From the NCBI RefSeq assembly GCF_009729015.1, contig NZ_CP045482.1:1918001-1982000 (forward strand): a DNA stretch of 64,000 nucleotides. Reading direction: 5' to 3'. Source of the stretch: Acidianus ambivalens (GTDB taxonomy: Archaea; Thermoproteota; Thermoprotei_A; Sulfolobales; Sulfolobaceae). Below the pieces are notes generated by a model. That model was given only the letters and a program-made list of their open reading frames with translations. It ran no database searches and was not told the origin of the DNA. This document shows positions 29,024 to 39,436 of this stretch, piece after piece. A program made the translations under genes and the position numbers. Numbering within the stretch: the first letter of the stretch is position 1; every line of letters starts with the position of its first letter.

Positions 29024-29224
29024 TTAAATTGGTCTAGTATAATTAACTACCTCTTTTATAATATCTACATGACTTAATAACATTCTCCTACAACAATATC
29101 TTCTAACACCTAGGTCATCTAATACTTTTTGCGGATCTTCTCCGGCATTTACTCTAGTTATAAAGGGCTCCCATTTGTCTGCTATCAAAGATCCGCAAGT
29201 AAAGCATCTGACGGGAATTATCAT
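29024..29224 (-). CDS. rpoN: RNA polymerase subunit N (Rpb10)
   Basis: Zinc-bundle subunit needed for RNAP assembly. MIIPVRCFTCGSLIADKW followed by RRYCCRRMLL gives the atypical CxxC...CC zinc site. The ATG at 29224 is preceded by AGGTGA at a good distance and matches the universal MIIPVRC start; three extra upstream codons in the frame are unlikely to be used. 66 residues. Confidence 0.97.
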   Translation of the reverse strand: MIIPVRCFTCGSLIADKWEPFITRVNAGEDPQKVLDDLGVRRYCCRRMLLSHVDIIKEVVNYTRPI

Positions 29225-29229
29225 AAGTG

Positions 29230-29649
29230 TCACCTATAAGCCTTCTGCCTCCATCTTCTAGCACTATATCTCATCCATTTTTCTGACTCTGTTTCTCTTG
29301 GATCTCCTGCTAGCATTGTCCTATCATATTGCTTATATAGTTCCTCCAATTCTTTACTGCCGCTAAACTTAACTAATGCCCTAGCTAACGCCATTCTTGC
29401 AGCATCTGCTTGGCCCATTATTCCCCCACCGAATGTGTATATTCTCGCATCTATTTTTGAGGCTAATGACTCGCCTGCAAGTAATAAAGGTTCCATAATT
29501 TTTAATCTTATCATTTCGATTGGTATAAGTTCTATTGGCACTCCGTTTACAAATACTCTACCCTTTCCTTCAGTAAGTTGACATTGTGCTCTTGCCATCT
29601 TTCTTCTAGCTGAGGTTATTATAATTTTATTGGCCTGTTGCTCTGACAT
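29230..29649 (-). CDS. rpsI: Ribosomal protein uS9
   Basis: Small-subunit protein whose C-terminal tail reaches the decoding site. Of 139 residues; GGIMGQADAARMALARALVK is the conserved core and the end is basic (RWRQKAYR), although the canonical SKR tail is replaced by KAYR, as in other archaea. Overlaps uL13 by 23 nt. Confidence 0.97.
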   Translation of the reverse strand: MSEQQANKIIITSARRKMARAQCQLTEGKGRVFVNGVPIELIPIEMIRLKIMEPLLLAGESLASKIDARIYTFGGGIMGQADAARMALARALVKFSGSKELEELYKQYDRTMLAGDPRETESEKWMRYSARRWRQKAYR

Positions 29650-30082
29650 AAACTTTCCACCCCATTTCTTTAGCTAATTCTCCTACAGTAATATACTTAC
29701 CTTTAAGTCTTTTTACGTCTGCATCAGGAAAGCTTATGAAGTTCTTACCATTATATTGCTGCGGAACACCTATGTAAACCTTAACACTTTTTAGCATTTG
29801 CCTGCCTTTTGGAGTTTTGGGCAACATACCTCTTATTGTCCTTTTTACTATGTTAATTGGGCTTCTGGACCTTCTAACTCCTTGCTTTTCCGGGTTAAAT
29901 AGGGTTCTAAGTGAGAAGTATAACTTATAACCAGCAATTACTCTACTTTTAGGACCACTTATTACAGCTTTTTCTGCATTAACAATTACAACTTTCTTAC
30001 CTTCTTTGAGTAGTTTTACTACATTAGTTGCCATTCTACCTAGAATCTGATTTTCTGCATTAACAATTACAACTTCACTCAT
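29627..30082 (-). CDS. rplM: Ribosomal protein uL13
   Basis: Large-subunit protein of 151 residues. It begins VVIVNAENQILGRMATNVVK and contains VVIVNAEKAVISG and RGMLPKTPKGRQMLKSVKVY, the family core. Overlaps L18e by 4 nt and uS9 by 23 nt, indicating coupled translation within the operon. Confidence 0.96.
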   Translation of the reverse strand: MSEVVIVNAENQILGRMATNVVKLLKEGKKVVIVNAEKAVISGPKSRVIAGYKLYFSLRTLFNPEKQGVRRSRSPINIVKRTIRGMLPKTPKGRQMLKSVKVYIGVPQQYNGKNFISFPDADVKRLKGKYITVGELAKEMGWKVYVRATGQ

Positions 30083-30422
30083 TGTTTCATCAACCTCACG
30101 TTTTTACCCTTTAAATCTAGCTTATCAAAATCATACAAGCTCATAACTTTACCTCCAGCTTTAAGTATCTTTTCTTTGGCAGACTTAGAAAAGTCAAGTG
30201 CTACTACTGTAACTTCATGAGTTAAATTTCCTATACCTAGAACTTTACCTGGTACTATTACAATATCCCCAGGCTTCGTATACTTTTCTATTTTATACAA
30301 GTTAATATACCATCTTTTCCTACTCGGAGTTTGGAGTTTCTCTGCTACGGTTTTCCATAAAGGTTTTTTCTGCTTTTCTAGATTCCTAATTAATTTTCTG
30401 ATCATAATATTTGTACTTCCAG

Positions 30423-30426
<4 letters not shown>
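30079..30426 (-). CDS. rpl18e: Ribosomal protein eL18 (L18e)
   Basis: Large-subunit protein of 115 residues. Conserved elements are WKTVAEKLQTPSRKRWYINLYKI and DIVIVPGKVLGIGNLTHEVTVVAL. Overlaps RpoD and uL13 by 4 nt each. Confidence 0.96.
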
Positions 30427-31205
<779 letters not shown>

Positions 31206-31206
31206 T

Positions 31207-31605
31207 TTATACTCTCCTTCCTCTTCTTCCTCCAGGTCTTCTAATACTATCATGAGGTATTGGCGTAACGTCCTCTATTCTGCCTATTATAAATCCTGAC
31301 CTAGCCAAAGATCTTATTGCAGGTTGTGCTCCAGGTCCTGGAGTCTTAGGACCAGAACCTCCTGGGGCTCTTACCTTAATATGGATTGCCATTATGCCTT
31401 TATCTAATGCTTCTCCTGCAGCCTTATTTGCTGCTAGCATTGCCGCATAAGGTGAAGGCTTTTCTCTATCAGCCTTAACTACCATTCCGCCTGAAGCTTT
31501 AGCTATCATTTCTGCTCCTGTTATATCAGTTATTGAAATAATTGTATTATTCTGTGAAGCATATATGTGGGCTATTCCCCACCTAATTTCACGCCTGCTG
31601 GACAT
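31207..31605 (-). CDS. rpsK: Ribosomal protein uS11
   Basis: Small-subunit platform protein. It begins MSSRREIRWGIAHIYASQNNT and contains GGMVVKADREKPSPYAAMLA and VRAPGGSGPKTPGPGAQPA, ending in the basic RRPGGRRGRRV. The ATG is preferred to an upstream GTG that overlaps S4 further. 132 residues. Confidence 0.97.
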   Translation of the reverse strand: MSSRREIRWGIAHIYASQNNTIISITDITGAEMIAKASGGMVVKADREKPSPYAAMLAANKAAGEALDKGIMAIHIKVRAPGGSGPKTPGPGAQPAIRSLARSGFIIGRIEDVTPIPHDSIRRPGGRRGRRV

Positions 31606-32152
31606 TCTGTTCACCACCTTGAGTTACTTGAGAGGATTGGGTAACTTGAGCAGTTGGAGGTCTTGTCTTGAATACAGAAGTTGGATAATAATCTATTAAA
31701 TCTTCCTCATCTTTAGGCACAATATAGCCTGGTGAAGTCACTCTTCTACCTCCTATTGCTATATGGCCATGCACTATTAATTGTCTAGCTTGATATATTG
31801 TCTTCGCTAAACCTTTTTTGAATACTATTGTTTGAAGTCTTCTTTCTAATAATTGTTCTTCTGTTAAGCCTAAAATGTCGTCTACTGTAGCGTTCTGTGA
31901 TGATAATAAACCCATCTTATATAATTTTGATATTAATTGTTTTTCTCTGACCATTCTTTCTGCTGGTGGCAATGCTAATAAACCTCTAGCCATATGCCTA
32001 AATTTCCTTACTATTGTTCTTGCTAGCCATATTTCCTTTTTATTTCTAAGCCCATATTTTCCTAACAACTCTTGCTCATGAAGTAAAAGTTCTCTTATCC
32101 AAGGTAAACCGGGTCCTTCCCACTTTTTCCTACTTTTTCTAGGATCTCCCAT
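31589..32152 (-). CDS. rpsD: Ribosomal protein uS4
   Basis: Primary 16S rRNA-binding protein of the small subunit. The 187-residue product contains GDPRKSRKKWEGPGLPW (archaeal/eukaryal S9-type start) and the S4 RNA-binding domain ERRLQTIVFKKGLAKTIYQA with IVHGHIAIGGRRVTSPGY. The C-terminal tail is Gln/Ser/Thr-rich (TQSSQVTQGGEQ) and probably disordered. Confidence 0.97.
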   Translation of the reverse strand: MGDPRKSRKKWEGPGLPWIRELLLHEQELLGKYGLRNKKEIWLARTIVRKFRHMARGLLALPPAERMVREKQLISKLYKMGLLSSQNATVDDILGLTEEQLLERRLQTIVFKKGLAKTIYQARQLIVHGHIAIGGRRVTSPGYIVPKDEEDLIDYYPTSVFKTRPPTAQVTQSSQVTQGGEQNVQQA

Positions 32153-32162
32153 TTAACTCACC

Positions 32163-32669
32163 TCATTTCTTAGCTTGAGAAGATTGGGAAGATTGAGCTT
32201 GACCGCCACCTGCAGGCTGTGCTGCTTTGGCTCTCTTTACACCCACAGTAGTCCCAGTCCTTCCAGTAGTCCTTGTTCTTTGTCCCCTAACCTTAAGGCC
32301 TAGTGAATGCCTAACTCCTCTCCAGCTTTTGATCTTCTTTTCTCTTTCTATATCATTTCTAGCATAGAAAATTAACTCAGAAGTAACTAAATGTAAGTCT
32401 AATCCGGATTCATAGTCTTTCCTCCTATTAAGCATCCATGAAGGTAATCCTTTTATTGTCTTATCTGATAACGCCTCTTCAATTTTCTTTAACTCTGAGT
32501 CTGAAAGTTCTCCAAGCCTTCTATCCTTGTCTATTCCTAATTGCCTTACTATAGCTCTTGCAGTATTATAGCCAATTCCTTTTACCATAGCTAAGGCATA
32601 AGGAACTTTCATAGTACCGTCTACGTCTTGCCCAAAGAGCCTAACTATGTACTTAAATGACTCTGACAT
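32163..32669 (-). CDS. rpsM: Ribosomal protein uS13
   Basis: First gene of the S13-S4-S11-RpoD operon. The start MSESFKYIVRLFGQDVDG is chosen over an upstream ATG that would begin in the preceding gene. Family core: VKGIGYNTARAIVRQLGI and SWRGVRHSLGLKVRGQRTRTTGRTG. The C-terminal tail AGGGQAQSSQSSQAKK is low-complexity like that of uS4. 168 residues. Confidence 0.97.
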   Translation of the reverse strand: MSESFKYIVRLFGQDVDGTMKVPYALAMVKGIGYNTARAIVRQLGIDKDRRLGELSDSELKKIEEALSDKTIKGLPSWMLNRRKDYESGLDLHLVTSELIFYARNDIEREKKIKSWRGVRHSLGLKVRGQRTRTTGRTGTTVGVKRAKAAQPAGGGQAQSSQSSQAKK

Positions 32670-32688
32670 ATAATATCGACTGGATGTT

Positions 32689-33951
32689 CTATGCAAAATG
32701 GCTTTTTAAATTTTTCAATACGTTTTCCTTTCTTATCTTCGAAAACTTTACTGCATTAGATAAGTGTTTCTCAATATCATCTATAGTATAAGGAGAATAA
32801 TTACCTATAACCTTCTTAACTGGAGTATAGGGACTTTCCCTAAATCTTGGTTCTAATCTTTTGCCATCTTCCGTTAATATCGGATAGCCTTTATAGGTAG
32901 TAACATAACCGATTACATCGGCTTTAATTTTATTCTTGTTCAGTAATTCTAAAACTTTATCTTCATTATTAGTGAATATTAAGATAGAATCTATAGAAAT
33001 TCCGAAAGGATCTATTTGCAGTTCATTAAGCATTTTTAAAACCTTAGGATTTATAAGATGTAAAAATTTCTCAGAGTCTATTATAAATGATAACCTATTA
33101 GCTTCTGAAATTTCTATAGCGTCCATTCTTAATCCTCCGTTAGTCACGTCAGTCATGGATTCGGCTATACTTGGATTATTTGAGATAATCTTGCAAGTTA
33201 CTAGCTCATCTAAACTTAATGTTTCTTCAATTACTTCTGGAAATCCATAGTATATTGCTGTAGCAGAAATAGTTCCGCCACCGTTTCCTTGAGTCATTAC
33301 TATTTTCATTCCTTCTCTAACGTTATGCCTTGCAAAAAACTTTGACTTAAGCTTTCCTATCGCTCCTACTCCTCCGCTTATCCTCTCTCCTAAAACTAAA
33401 TCTCCACCTATTCTTAATGTACTACCTGCTAAGATAGGAACTCCTAAAAAATCTGTAACAGTTGTAACTCCTGCCTCGAAATCTAGAAGATATGAAACAT
33501 CGGCATCATCAGCTAAATGTATATCTACAATAACCCCTAAAGGTTCTGCACCTTTTACCATTATATCTCTTAAAGTAGCCTTAGTTGCATGAAAACCGGC
33601 TAAAAATGGAAAATATGATAACCGGGAATGAACACCGTCTATTGAGGCTATTATATTATCTGCAATTCCGGCATCTTCAAATTCTTTCTTACCTGCCATC
33701 TCCAGGATTTTCTGATGAATTATATGGTCACCAATGCCTCTAGAGCCTAAACCTGCATCTCCAGCTTTTATTCCAGATAATACTGGCTCATAAATTGAGG
33801 CTTTCTTAGAGTTTTCTACTTCAGTTATTATACTATCAGCTATTCTTTCATTAATATCTCTTTTTCCTTTATAAAATTCTAGCCATCTTATTATCTCTTT
33901 TCTAGCTTCGTCTTTCGGCAATCTTCTAGCTATTCCTTCTAGATCAACCAT
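32689..33951 (-). CDS. AIR synthase-related (PurM-like) ATP-binding protein
   Basis: A 420-residue member of the PurM/SelD/HypE/ThiL superfamily, from the archaeal group annotated as AIR synthase-related or methanogenesis-marker-2-like. Visible features are GDHIIHQKILEMAG, NIIASIDGVHSRLSYFPFLAGFHAT (metal-binding Asp strand), TLRDIMVKGAEPLGVIVDIHLAD, the ILAGSTLRIGGDLVLGERISGGVG turn and TQGNGGGTISATAIYYG. A C-terminal extension past residue 350 is lineage-specific. Substrate unknown. It precedes the S13 operon and is divergent from yjbQ. Confidence 0.82.
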   Translation of the reverse strand: MVDLEGIARRLPKDEARKEIIRWLEFYKGKRDINERIADSIITEVENSKKASIYEPVLSGIKAGDAGLGSRGIGDHIIHQKILEMAGKKEFEDAGIADNIIASIDGVHSRLSYFPFLAGFHATKATLRDIMVKGAEPLGVIVDIHLADDADVSYLLDFEAGVTTVTDFLGVPILAGSTLRIGGDLVLGERISGGVGAIGKLKSKFFARHNVREGMKIVMTQGNGGGTISATAIYYGFPEVIEETLSLDELVTCKIISNNPSIAESMTDVTNGGLRMDAIEISEANRLSFIIDSEKFLHLINPKVLKMLNELQIDPFGISIDSILIFTNNEDKVLELLNKNKIKADVIGYVTTYKGYPILTEDGKRLEPRFRESPYTPVKKVIGNYSPYTIDDIEKHLSNAVKFSKIRKENVLKNLKSHFA

Positions 33952-33980
33952 GATTGCTTATATTTACTAGTTAACTTAAA

Positions 33981-34391
33981 ATGCATATGAAGATTTTTGA
34001 GAAAGAGTTTAAAGTAAAAACAAATGAAAGATTCGAAAGCATAGATATTACTGATAACGTTGAAGATGCCGCAAAAAGTATAGATAGCGGAATTGCCTAT
34101 ATTTTCGTAAAACATACAACTTGTGCAGTAATAGTTAACGAAGCAGAGAAAGGGCTAATGTCTGATTACTTAGAGTGGGCAAAGAAACTTGTTCCTCCAG
34201 AAGGAAAATTTAACCATAATATAATTGATAATAATGGACATGCGCATATAATATCTTCCATAATAGGAAACTCTAGAGTAGTACCAGTTAAAGGAGGAAA
34301 ATTGGATTTAGGAACTTGGCAGAGAATAATATTATTGGAATTTGATGGACCTAGAGTTAGGACTGTTAATGTAAAAGTTATGGGAGAATAG
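33981..34391 (+). CDS. YjbQ/UPF0047 family protein
   Basis: A 136-residue protein of a widespread family of trimeric beta proteins; a side activity as thiamine phosphate synthase has been reported for some. Invariant residues appear in YIFVKHTTCAVIVNEAE, NGHAHIISSIIGNS and LDLGTWQRIILLEFDGPR. The true physiological role is unknown. The second Met (MKIFEKEF) is an equally good start. The next gene's possible GTG start overlaps its stop. Confidence 0.92.
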   Translation: MHMKIFEKEFKVKTNERFESIDITDNVEDAAKSIDSGIAYIFVKHTTCAVIVNEAEKGLMSDYLEWAKKLVPPEGKFNHNIIDNNGHAHIISSIIGNSRVVPVKGGKLDLGTWQRIILLEFDGPRVRTVNVKVMGE

Positions 34392-34471
34392 TGATTTTTT
34401 TACCAGTATTCGCAATTTATATCTTGATCAAATTGCCTCCATTAAATGGGCCTAGTATATATAAATTAAAT

Positions 34472-34759
34472 ATGTGCGAAGATAGAAAATGTGTGGAAGA
34501 AATAGTAGATGATTACTTAAAATCATTATTAAGGCCTCAATCTGCCAATGAAAAGTTTAAGTTATTTCAAGATAATGAAGAAGAAGATGAAGAGATCGAT
34601 GAAAAAACAGTTGCAAACTCTTATTTATTTACAGAAATTCTAATAAAGAGAATATTAAATGCAGACTTAGACCTTGATTTCATTTTCGAAGACCTAAAAT
34701 CTAAACTAGGTAATTCCCATCCTATAGTAATATTTTTGAAAGAACTTCTAGAAGAATAG
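34472..34759 (+). CDS. Small acidic hypothetical protein
   Basis: A 95-residue acidic protein beginning MCEDRKCVEEIVDDYLKSLL, with a run NEEEDEEIDEK in the middle and a helical C-terminus. I do not recognise it. An alternative GTG at 34391 overlaps the yjbQ stop and would add a hydrophobic 27-residue leader; a TATA-like TATATAAA 15 nt before the ATG is too close to settle the matter. Lies between yjbQ and tyrS. Confidence 0.65.
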   Translation: MCEDRKCVEEIVDDYLKSLLRPQSANEKFKLFQDNEEEDEEIDEKTVANSYLFTEILIKRILNADLDLDFIFEDLKSKLGNSHPIVIFLKELLEE

Positions 34760-34803
34760 TACTTTTTATTCACTTCTTTCCTTTTAGATTTGGGGATGAT
34801 TAT

Positions 34804-35871
34804 TTGGAAGATAAGCTTTCACTAATAACTAGGAATGTGGAAGAAATTGTAACACTTGATGATCTTAAAAAGAAACTAGAAAACAATGAAAAATTAACAG
34901 GATATCTTGGTTTTGAGCCAAGTGGTCTATTTCACATAGGTTGGTTAATATGGGCACAGAAGGTAAAGGACTTAAGTAATGCTGGAGTAAATATGACGCT
35001 TTTAATGGCTACGTGGCACGCTTGGATAAATGATAAATTGAATGGAGATATGGAGCTTATTAAATTAGCAGGAAAATACGCAATTGATGTGCTTTCTGCA
35101 TATGGTTTAGATATGAGTAAAATTAACGTAGTCGATGCAGAGGACATAGTAAAGGATAAAGCGTATTGGGAATTAGTACTAAAGGTTGCTAAAAATACTA
35201 CATTAGCTAGAATGAAAAGAGCATTAACCATAATGGGGAGAAAGTCGGACGAAGCAGAGTTAGATACGTCAAAACTGTTTTATCCCGCAATGCAGGTAAG
35301 TGACATATTTTACCTTGATGTTGATATCGCATTAGGTGGAACCGATCAAAGGAAAGCCCATATGCTGGCTAGAGAAATAGCAGAAAAGTTCCATAGGAAA
35401 AAGGTTATAGCAATTCATACTCCACTTCTCGTAGGGCTAAAAGGAGGACAAAGAATGGGTAATGTAGAGGAAGACGACTTGCTTTCTGAAATAAAAATGA
35501 GCAAATCAAAGCCTGAAAACGCGATATTTATAAATGATTCGCCAGAGGAAGTTACAGCAAAAATTATGCGCGCTTATTGCCCGAGCAGAGTAGTTGAACT
35601 TAATCCCATATTACAAATTAATAGATATATTATATTTACTAATGTTAACAAGCTAAAAGTTGAGAGAGATATAAAATATGGTGGAGATATAGAGTTTAAT
35701 AGCTATGAAGAACTTGAGAAAGCTTTCGCAGAAGGAAAGTTACACCCAATGGACTTAAAAATGGCAACTGCAAGAAAGTTAAATGAGATACTAGAACCAA
35801 TAAGGAAAAAGTTAAACACCCCAGAATATGAAGAATTAGTATCTAAGATTTCAAAAAATGTTTCAAGGTGA
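34804..35871 (+). CDS. tyrS: Tyrosyl-tRNA synthetase
   Basis: Class I synthetase of 355 residues. Its HIGH-like motif is SGLFHIGW (residues 41-48), and the KMSKS motif is present in full (IKMSKSKPENAI). GGTDQRKAHMLAREIAEK is typical of TyrRS and TrpRS, but the short length and ATWHAWINDKLNG identify archaeal TyrRS. The start is TTG preceded by GGGGATGA. It overlaps the long dnaG frame by 4 nt. Confidence 0.95.
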   Translation: MEDKLSLITRNVEEIVTLDDLKKKLENNEKLTGYLGFEPSGLFHIGWLIWAQKVKDLSNAGVNMTLLMATWHAWINDKLNGDMELIKLAGKYAIDVLSAYGLDMSKINVVDAEDIVKDKAYWELVLKVAKNTTLARMKRALTIMGRKSDEAELDTSKLFYPAMQVSDIFYLDVDIALGGTDQRKAHMLAREIAEKFHRKKVIAIHTPLLVGLKGGQRMGNVEEDDLLSEIKMSKSKPENAIFINDSPEEVTAKIMRAYCPSRVVELNPILQINRYIIFTNVNKLKVERDIKYGGDIEFNSYEELEKAFAEGKLHPMDLKMATARKLNEILEPIRKKLNTPEYEELVSKISKNVSR

Positions 35872-35876
35872 AACTC

Positions 35877-37073
35877 ATGAAGTACATAATTAAACTATAT
35901 TTTGAAACCGAAGGAATAGTTGACAAACCGGACGTTATTGGCGCCATATTTGGGCAAACTGAAAATTTATTTGGAGAAGAATTTGATTTAAGAGAATTAC
36001 AAGACAAAGGTAGATTAGGAAGAATAGTAGTGGAAATGGAAACTAAGGGTGGAAAAACAAAAGGAACTATAGAAATACCATCAAATTTGGACAGAATAGA
36101 GACAGCATTAATAGCATCAATGGTTGAGAGTGTAGAGAAAATAGGTCCTTATCCTGCGAAATTTGAACTAAAGGAAATCCAAGATATTAGAGCTGAGAAA
36201 TTAAAGAAAATTATTGATAGAGCTAAGGAAATATTAACAAATTGGAGCAAGGAGAAGACTCTTGATATTAAAGAAGTACTTAATGAAATTAGTAGTGCAG
36301 TTAAAACTGGAGAAATTACCGAATTTGGACCAGAAAAATTACCGGCAGGACCTGATGTTCTTACTGATCCAAACTTAATAATTGTAGAAGGAAGAGCAGA
36401 TGTTATCAATTTATTAAGATATGGATATAGAAATACTGTAGCAATAGAAGGAGCAAGCGGTAAAATTCCTCAAAGTGTAATAGACTTAAGCAGGCAAAAG
36501 AATACGGTAATAGCATTTTTAGATGGAGATCATGGAGGAGATCTAATACTTAAGGAATTACTTAATGCTAATGTTAAAATAGATTATGTAGCTAGAGCAC
36601 CACAAGGTAGAGAAGTTGAGGAATTAACTGGTAAAGAAATAGCTAAGGCATTATCTAACATGGTTCCAATATCACAATATCTAAAGAAACAACAAGAAAC
36701 ACCTCAAGTTATAGTTAAAACACCAGAAGAGACTGTAACAGTAATTCAGCCTCCTAAAGAGGTAGAAATACAGATTCCTCCTTCTGCATTAGAGGAAATA
36801 AAGAAATTACCAGGAACGCTAGAAGGAATAATGTTTGATGAAAATTGGAATCCAGTAGAGAAAGTTCAAGTTAGAGATATAATACCTAAACTAGAGGCAA
36901 TGAGCGAAAACAAGGTTGCTTACATAGTGTTTGATGGAGTAATTACGCAAAGATTATTAGAGCTTGCGGCTTCTAAGAAGGTTAAACTGCTAGTAGGAGT
37001 TAGAATAGGAGGAATAAACAAGAGTTTAGATAATGTAAAAATACTCACAATGTCTGATATTCTTACTTCTTAA
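35877..37073 (+). CDS. dnaG: Archaeal DnaG-like (Toprim) protein of the exosome
   Basis: Toprim-domain protein. In Sulfolobus it is a component of the RNA exosome that promotes poly(A) recognition, and primase activity has also been reported. Start MKYIIKLYFETEGIV follows the tyrS stop closely. The Toprim core is LIIVEGRADVINLLRYG (Glu) and IAFLDGDHGGDLILKELL (DxD), near residues 165 and 218. The C-terminal third contains Pro/Val-rich linkers (TPEETVTVIQPPKEV). Convergent with polB3, overlapping it by 11 nt. Confidence 0.94.
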   Translation: MKYIIKLYFETEGIVDKPDVIGAIFGQTENLFGEEFDLRELQDKGRLGRIVVEMETKGGKTKGTIEIPSNLDRIETALIASMVESVEKIGPYPAKFELKEIQDIRAEKLKKIIDRAKEILTNWSKEKTLDIKEVLNEISSAVKTGEITEFGPEKLPAGPDVLTDPNLIIVEGRADVINLLRYGYRNTVAIEGASGKIPQSVIDLSRQKNTVIAFLDGDHGGDLILKELLNANVKIDYVARAPQGREVEELTGKEIAKALSNMVPISQYLKKQQETPQVIVKTPEETVTVIQPPKEVEIQIPPSALEEIKKLPGTLEGIMFDENWNPVEKVQVRDIIPKLEAMSENKVAYIVFDGVITQRLLELAASKKVKLLVGVRIGGINKSLDNVKILTMSDILTS

Positions 37074-39426
37074 AGAAATTTAAGATATCAAAGCTAGTAT
37101 TTTTTAATGTACTTTCTTTTATTCCGAACTGCTCTAGAATTCTCATGGCAGACGGAACAATTTGTTTATCTATGTAATAATCGATATCGATTCTATTAAT
37201 ATCATTAACCATGAAGTATGGTTCTGCTCTTTCAGAAATTTTCCCGCTTCCCTTAACTATAACATAGCCTATTTTCCCGCCCTTAAATATCACGTAACCG
37301 GCCTTCATAGCTTTCTTTGCAGCATTTACATGAGGAGCGTCTACTTCATATTCTTCAAGGCTTTTGTCTAAAGATTTCCAAATTACTAAGTCTTGTATTG
37401 GCACTTCTTTTCTCCTTATTTTCATAATAACATCTCTTACAAGTTTTACTGCTTCATCTACTCCAGACGTTAGTATCTTCTCAATAACTCTCCTTTGCAG
37501 ATCCTTAGCTAAATCGCACCAATCGCCTCTTACGGCTTCAAAACCTACAATATCTATTTTTCCATCCTCGGTAATTCCAGCATAACGTTTTTTATTTTCT
37601 GTAAAGAATATCTTTTTATATATTTTATCAATTTTTATTTCTAATCCAAATTTATTCATTATCTCATTAACTAATGAATCCACATTTCCAGATCCTTTTA
37701 TGAACACTGAGTCAGTATCTCCGTAAATTACCTTAAAACCGCGCTCCTCTACTAATTTAGCCACAGAAGATATAATTTCTCTACCCCATGCTGTTACTGC
37801 TTCCGCACCTTCTTTGCTATACCACCTTGCACCTAACCATCCCATGTACCCATAAAAAGCGTTAGCCATAACTTTTAATGCTCTTTGCCTTTCATCTAGT
37901 CTTCTCCTTTCATATTCGTCTTTTTCTGTAGGTATTTTTGATTTTACTGCTTTTCTTTCCTCTATTAGCCTCTGTAAAATCCTCTTATAAAATCCATCAG
38001 GGGATTTCCTAAATTTATGCCCTACTTCTGGAGCAACCCAGCAATCCTCGCATTCGCCTTTTACTAGCGTATCTGGGCCAATGTTATATTTTATCATTAT
38101 TGAAGGATACATTGACGAGAAATCAAGCACGTAAACGCCTTCATGTATTCCTGGCGCTGGGGAAATTACTAATCCTCCCTTATAGCTTTCATACTCTCTT
38201 TCAACTCTATTTGGTATTATTTCGTTAAATTTATACGCTTCCCTCATTAAAAGCCATTCTACTCTATAACCTACGCTTGCCATAGAAAGTTGGTCTAATG
38301 GCAATCCAGTAATCATAGTTAGCTGTTCTCCAAAGGGTAAGAAAACATCCTTAAGCAAATACGTTGATCTTACGTCGTCCATATTGTATTTCAAAAGAAT
38401 ATCTCTTTTTGATGGATCGGACCAATATTCTGGAATTTGATACCATTCAAGGTTAACTCTCTCATTCTTTTTAACAACTCCTAGATAATCAGCTATATTA
38501 TCTAAACTCTTAACTTTCACTTCTGCAATGCTACTTGCGAATCCCAGTAAATCCACGTTCAATCTTCCAACAACGGAATAGTGCCCATAGGTTCCTTGTG
38601 AAGGTTCTGAATTTACTTTTCTACCTATATCTAACTTTACACCCCTGTTATTAACTCTTTCAAGTAAATATGGCCAATCAAATCCATTAGAATTATACCC
38701 TAGTATTATATCTGGATCATAGTCCAAAACAAACTTTGCAAACTCTCTAATAATTTCCAGATCGTCGTCCTTCATAACGAATTGCTTTACACCATTATTG
38801 GTCCATACACCAATTATTATTACTGGATCCCTTCTTGGATTTGGAGAACCATACTTATTGTACACTTCTATATCAAAAGCCATAATTCTCAATTCTGGTG
38901 GCTTATCTTCATAAATCTGAATAATCTTTTTTAATTCGTATACTTTTTTAACTCTCAGCTTGGGGTCTTGAATTTCCTCTACTTCTGCTTTAAACCAATT
39001 GAAAGGTTTTAAGTCTTTATCTATTGAATACCTCATGTAAAATCTTATATCTGCTTCTACTACTTCTTTTACTCCTCTTACCTTAGCTACCTTATCTCTA
39101 TAAGTTCTTACATATGCAGGAATTACTGTTTCTATTCTCAGAACTTTTACTGGATTGCCATAATATTTTCTTTCCTCCAATTTTACACTGGTAATTGGAG
39201 ACTGGGATACGCTTAATCGTTTTATATCTTCTGCTACTTTATTAGGATCTGCTGAATCGTCTAAAATAGCATAAAAGTATGGCCTAAAATTCTTCTCTAG
39301 GACTGCTACTCTATTTCCTTCCTTATCGATAGCCCATATATAGATTACCGGTTTACCCTCTTCTACATCATATGAAAAGTCTAAAATGTAAAAGCATCCT
39401 ATCATATATTCTTTATAAAATTTCAA
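37063..39426 (-). CDS. dpo3: Family B DNA polymerase, PolB3 (Dpo3) type
   Basis: A 787-residue B-family polymerase. Exo I is MAFDIEVYNKYG (residues 182-193), Exo II YNSNGFDWPYLLER and Exo III YNMDDVRSTYLL, so the proofreading residues are intact. Motif A is LDFSSMYPSIMIKYN (about residue 435), motif B KVMANAFYGYMGWLG, motif C YGDTDSVF (about 570). Length, and neighbourhood with dnaG, match Sulfolobus PolB3 rather than the longer PolB1 replicase. Function of PolB3 in vivo is not well established. Confidence 0.95.
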   Translation of the reverse strand: MKFYKEYMIGCFYILDFSYDVEEGKPVIYIWAIDKEGNRVAVLEKNFRPYFYAILDDSADPNKVAEDIKRLSVSQSPITSVKLEERKYYGNPVKVLRIETVIPAYVRTYRDKVAKVRGVKEVVEADIRFYMRYSIDKDLKPFNWFKAEVEEIQDPKLRVKKVYELKKIIQIYEDKPPELRIMAFDIEVYNKYGSPNPRRDPVIIIGVWTNNGVKQFVMKDDDLEIIREFAKFVLDYDPDIILGYNSNGFDWPYLLERVNNRGVKLDIGRKVNSEPSQGTYGHYSVVGRLNVDLLGFASSIAEVKVKSLDNIADYLGVVKKNERVNLEWYQIPEYWSDPSKRDILLKYNMDDVRSTYLLKDVFLPFGEQLTMITGLPLDQLSMASVGYRVEWLLMREAYKFNEIIPNRVEREYESYKGGLVISPAPGIHEGVYVLDFSSMYPSIMIKYNIGPDTLVKGECEDCWVAPEVGHKFRKSPDGFYKRILQRLIEERKAVKSKIPTEKDEYERRRLDERQRALKVMANAFYGYMGWLGARWYSKEGAEAVTAWGREIISSVAKLVEERGFKVIYGDTDSVFIKGSGNVDSLVNEIMNKFGLEIKIDKIYKKIFFTENKKRYAGITEDGKIDIVGFEAVRGDWCDLAKDLQRRVIEKILTSGVDEAVKLVRDVIMKIRRKEVPIQDLVIWKSLDKSLEEYEVDAPHVNAAKKAMKAGYVIFKGGKIGYVIVKGSGKISERAEPYFMVNDINRIDIDYYIDKQIVPSAMRILEQFGIKESTLKNTSFDILNFFKK

Positions 39427-39436
39427 AGATTAATAA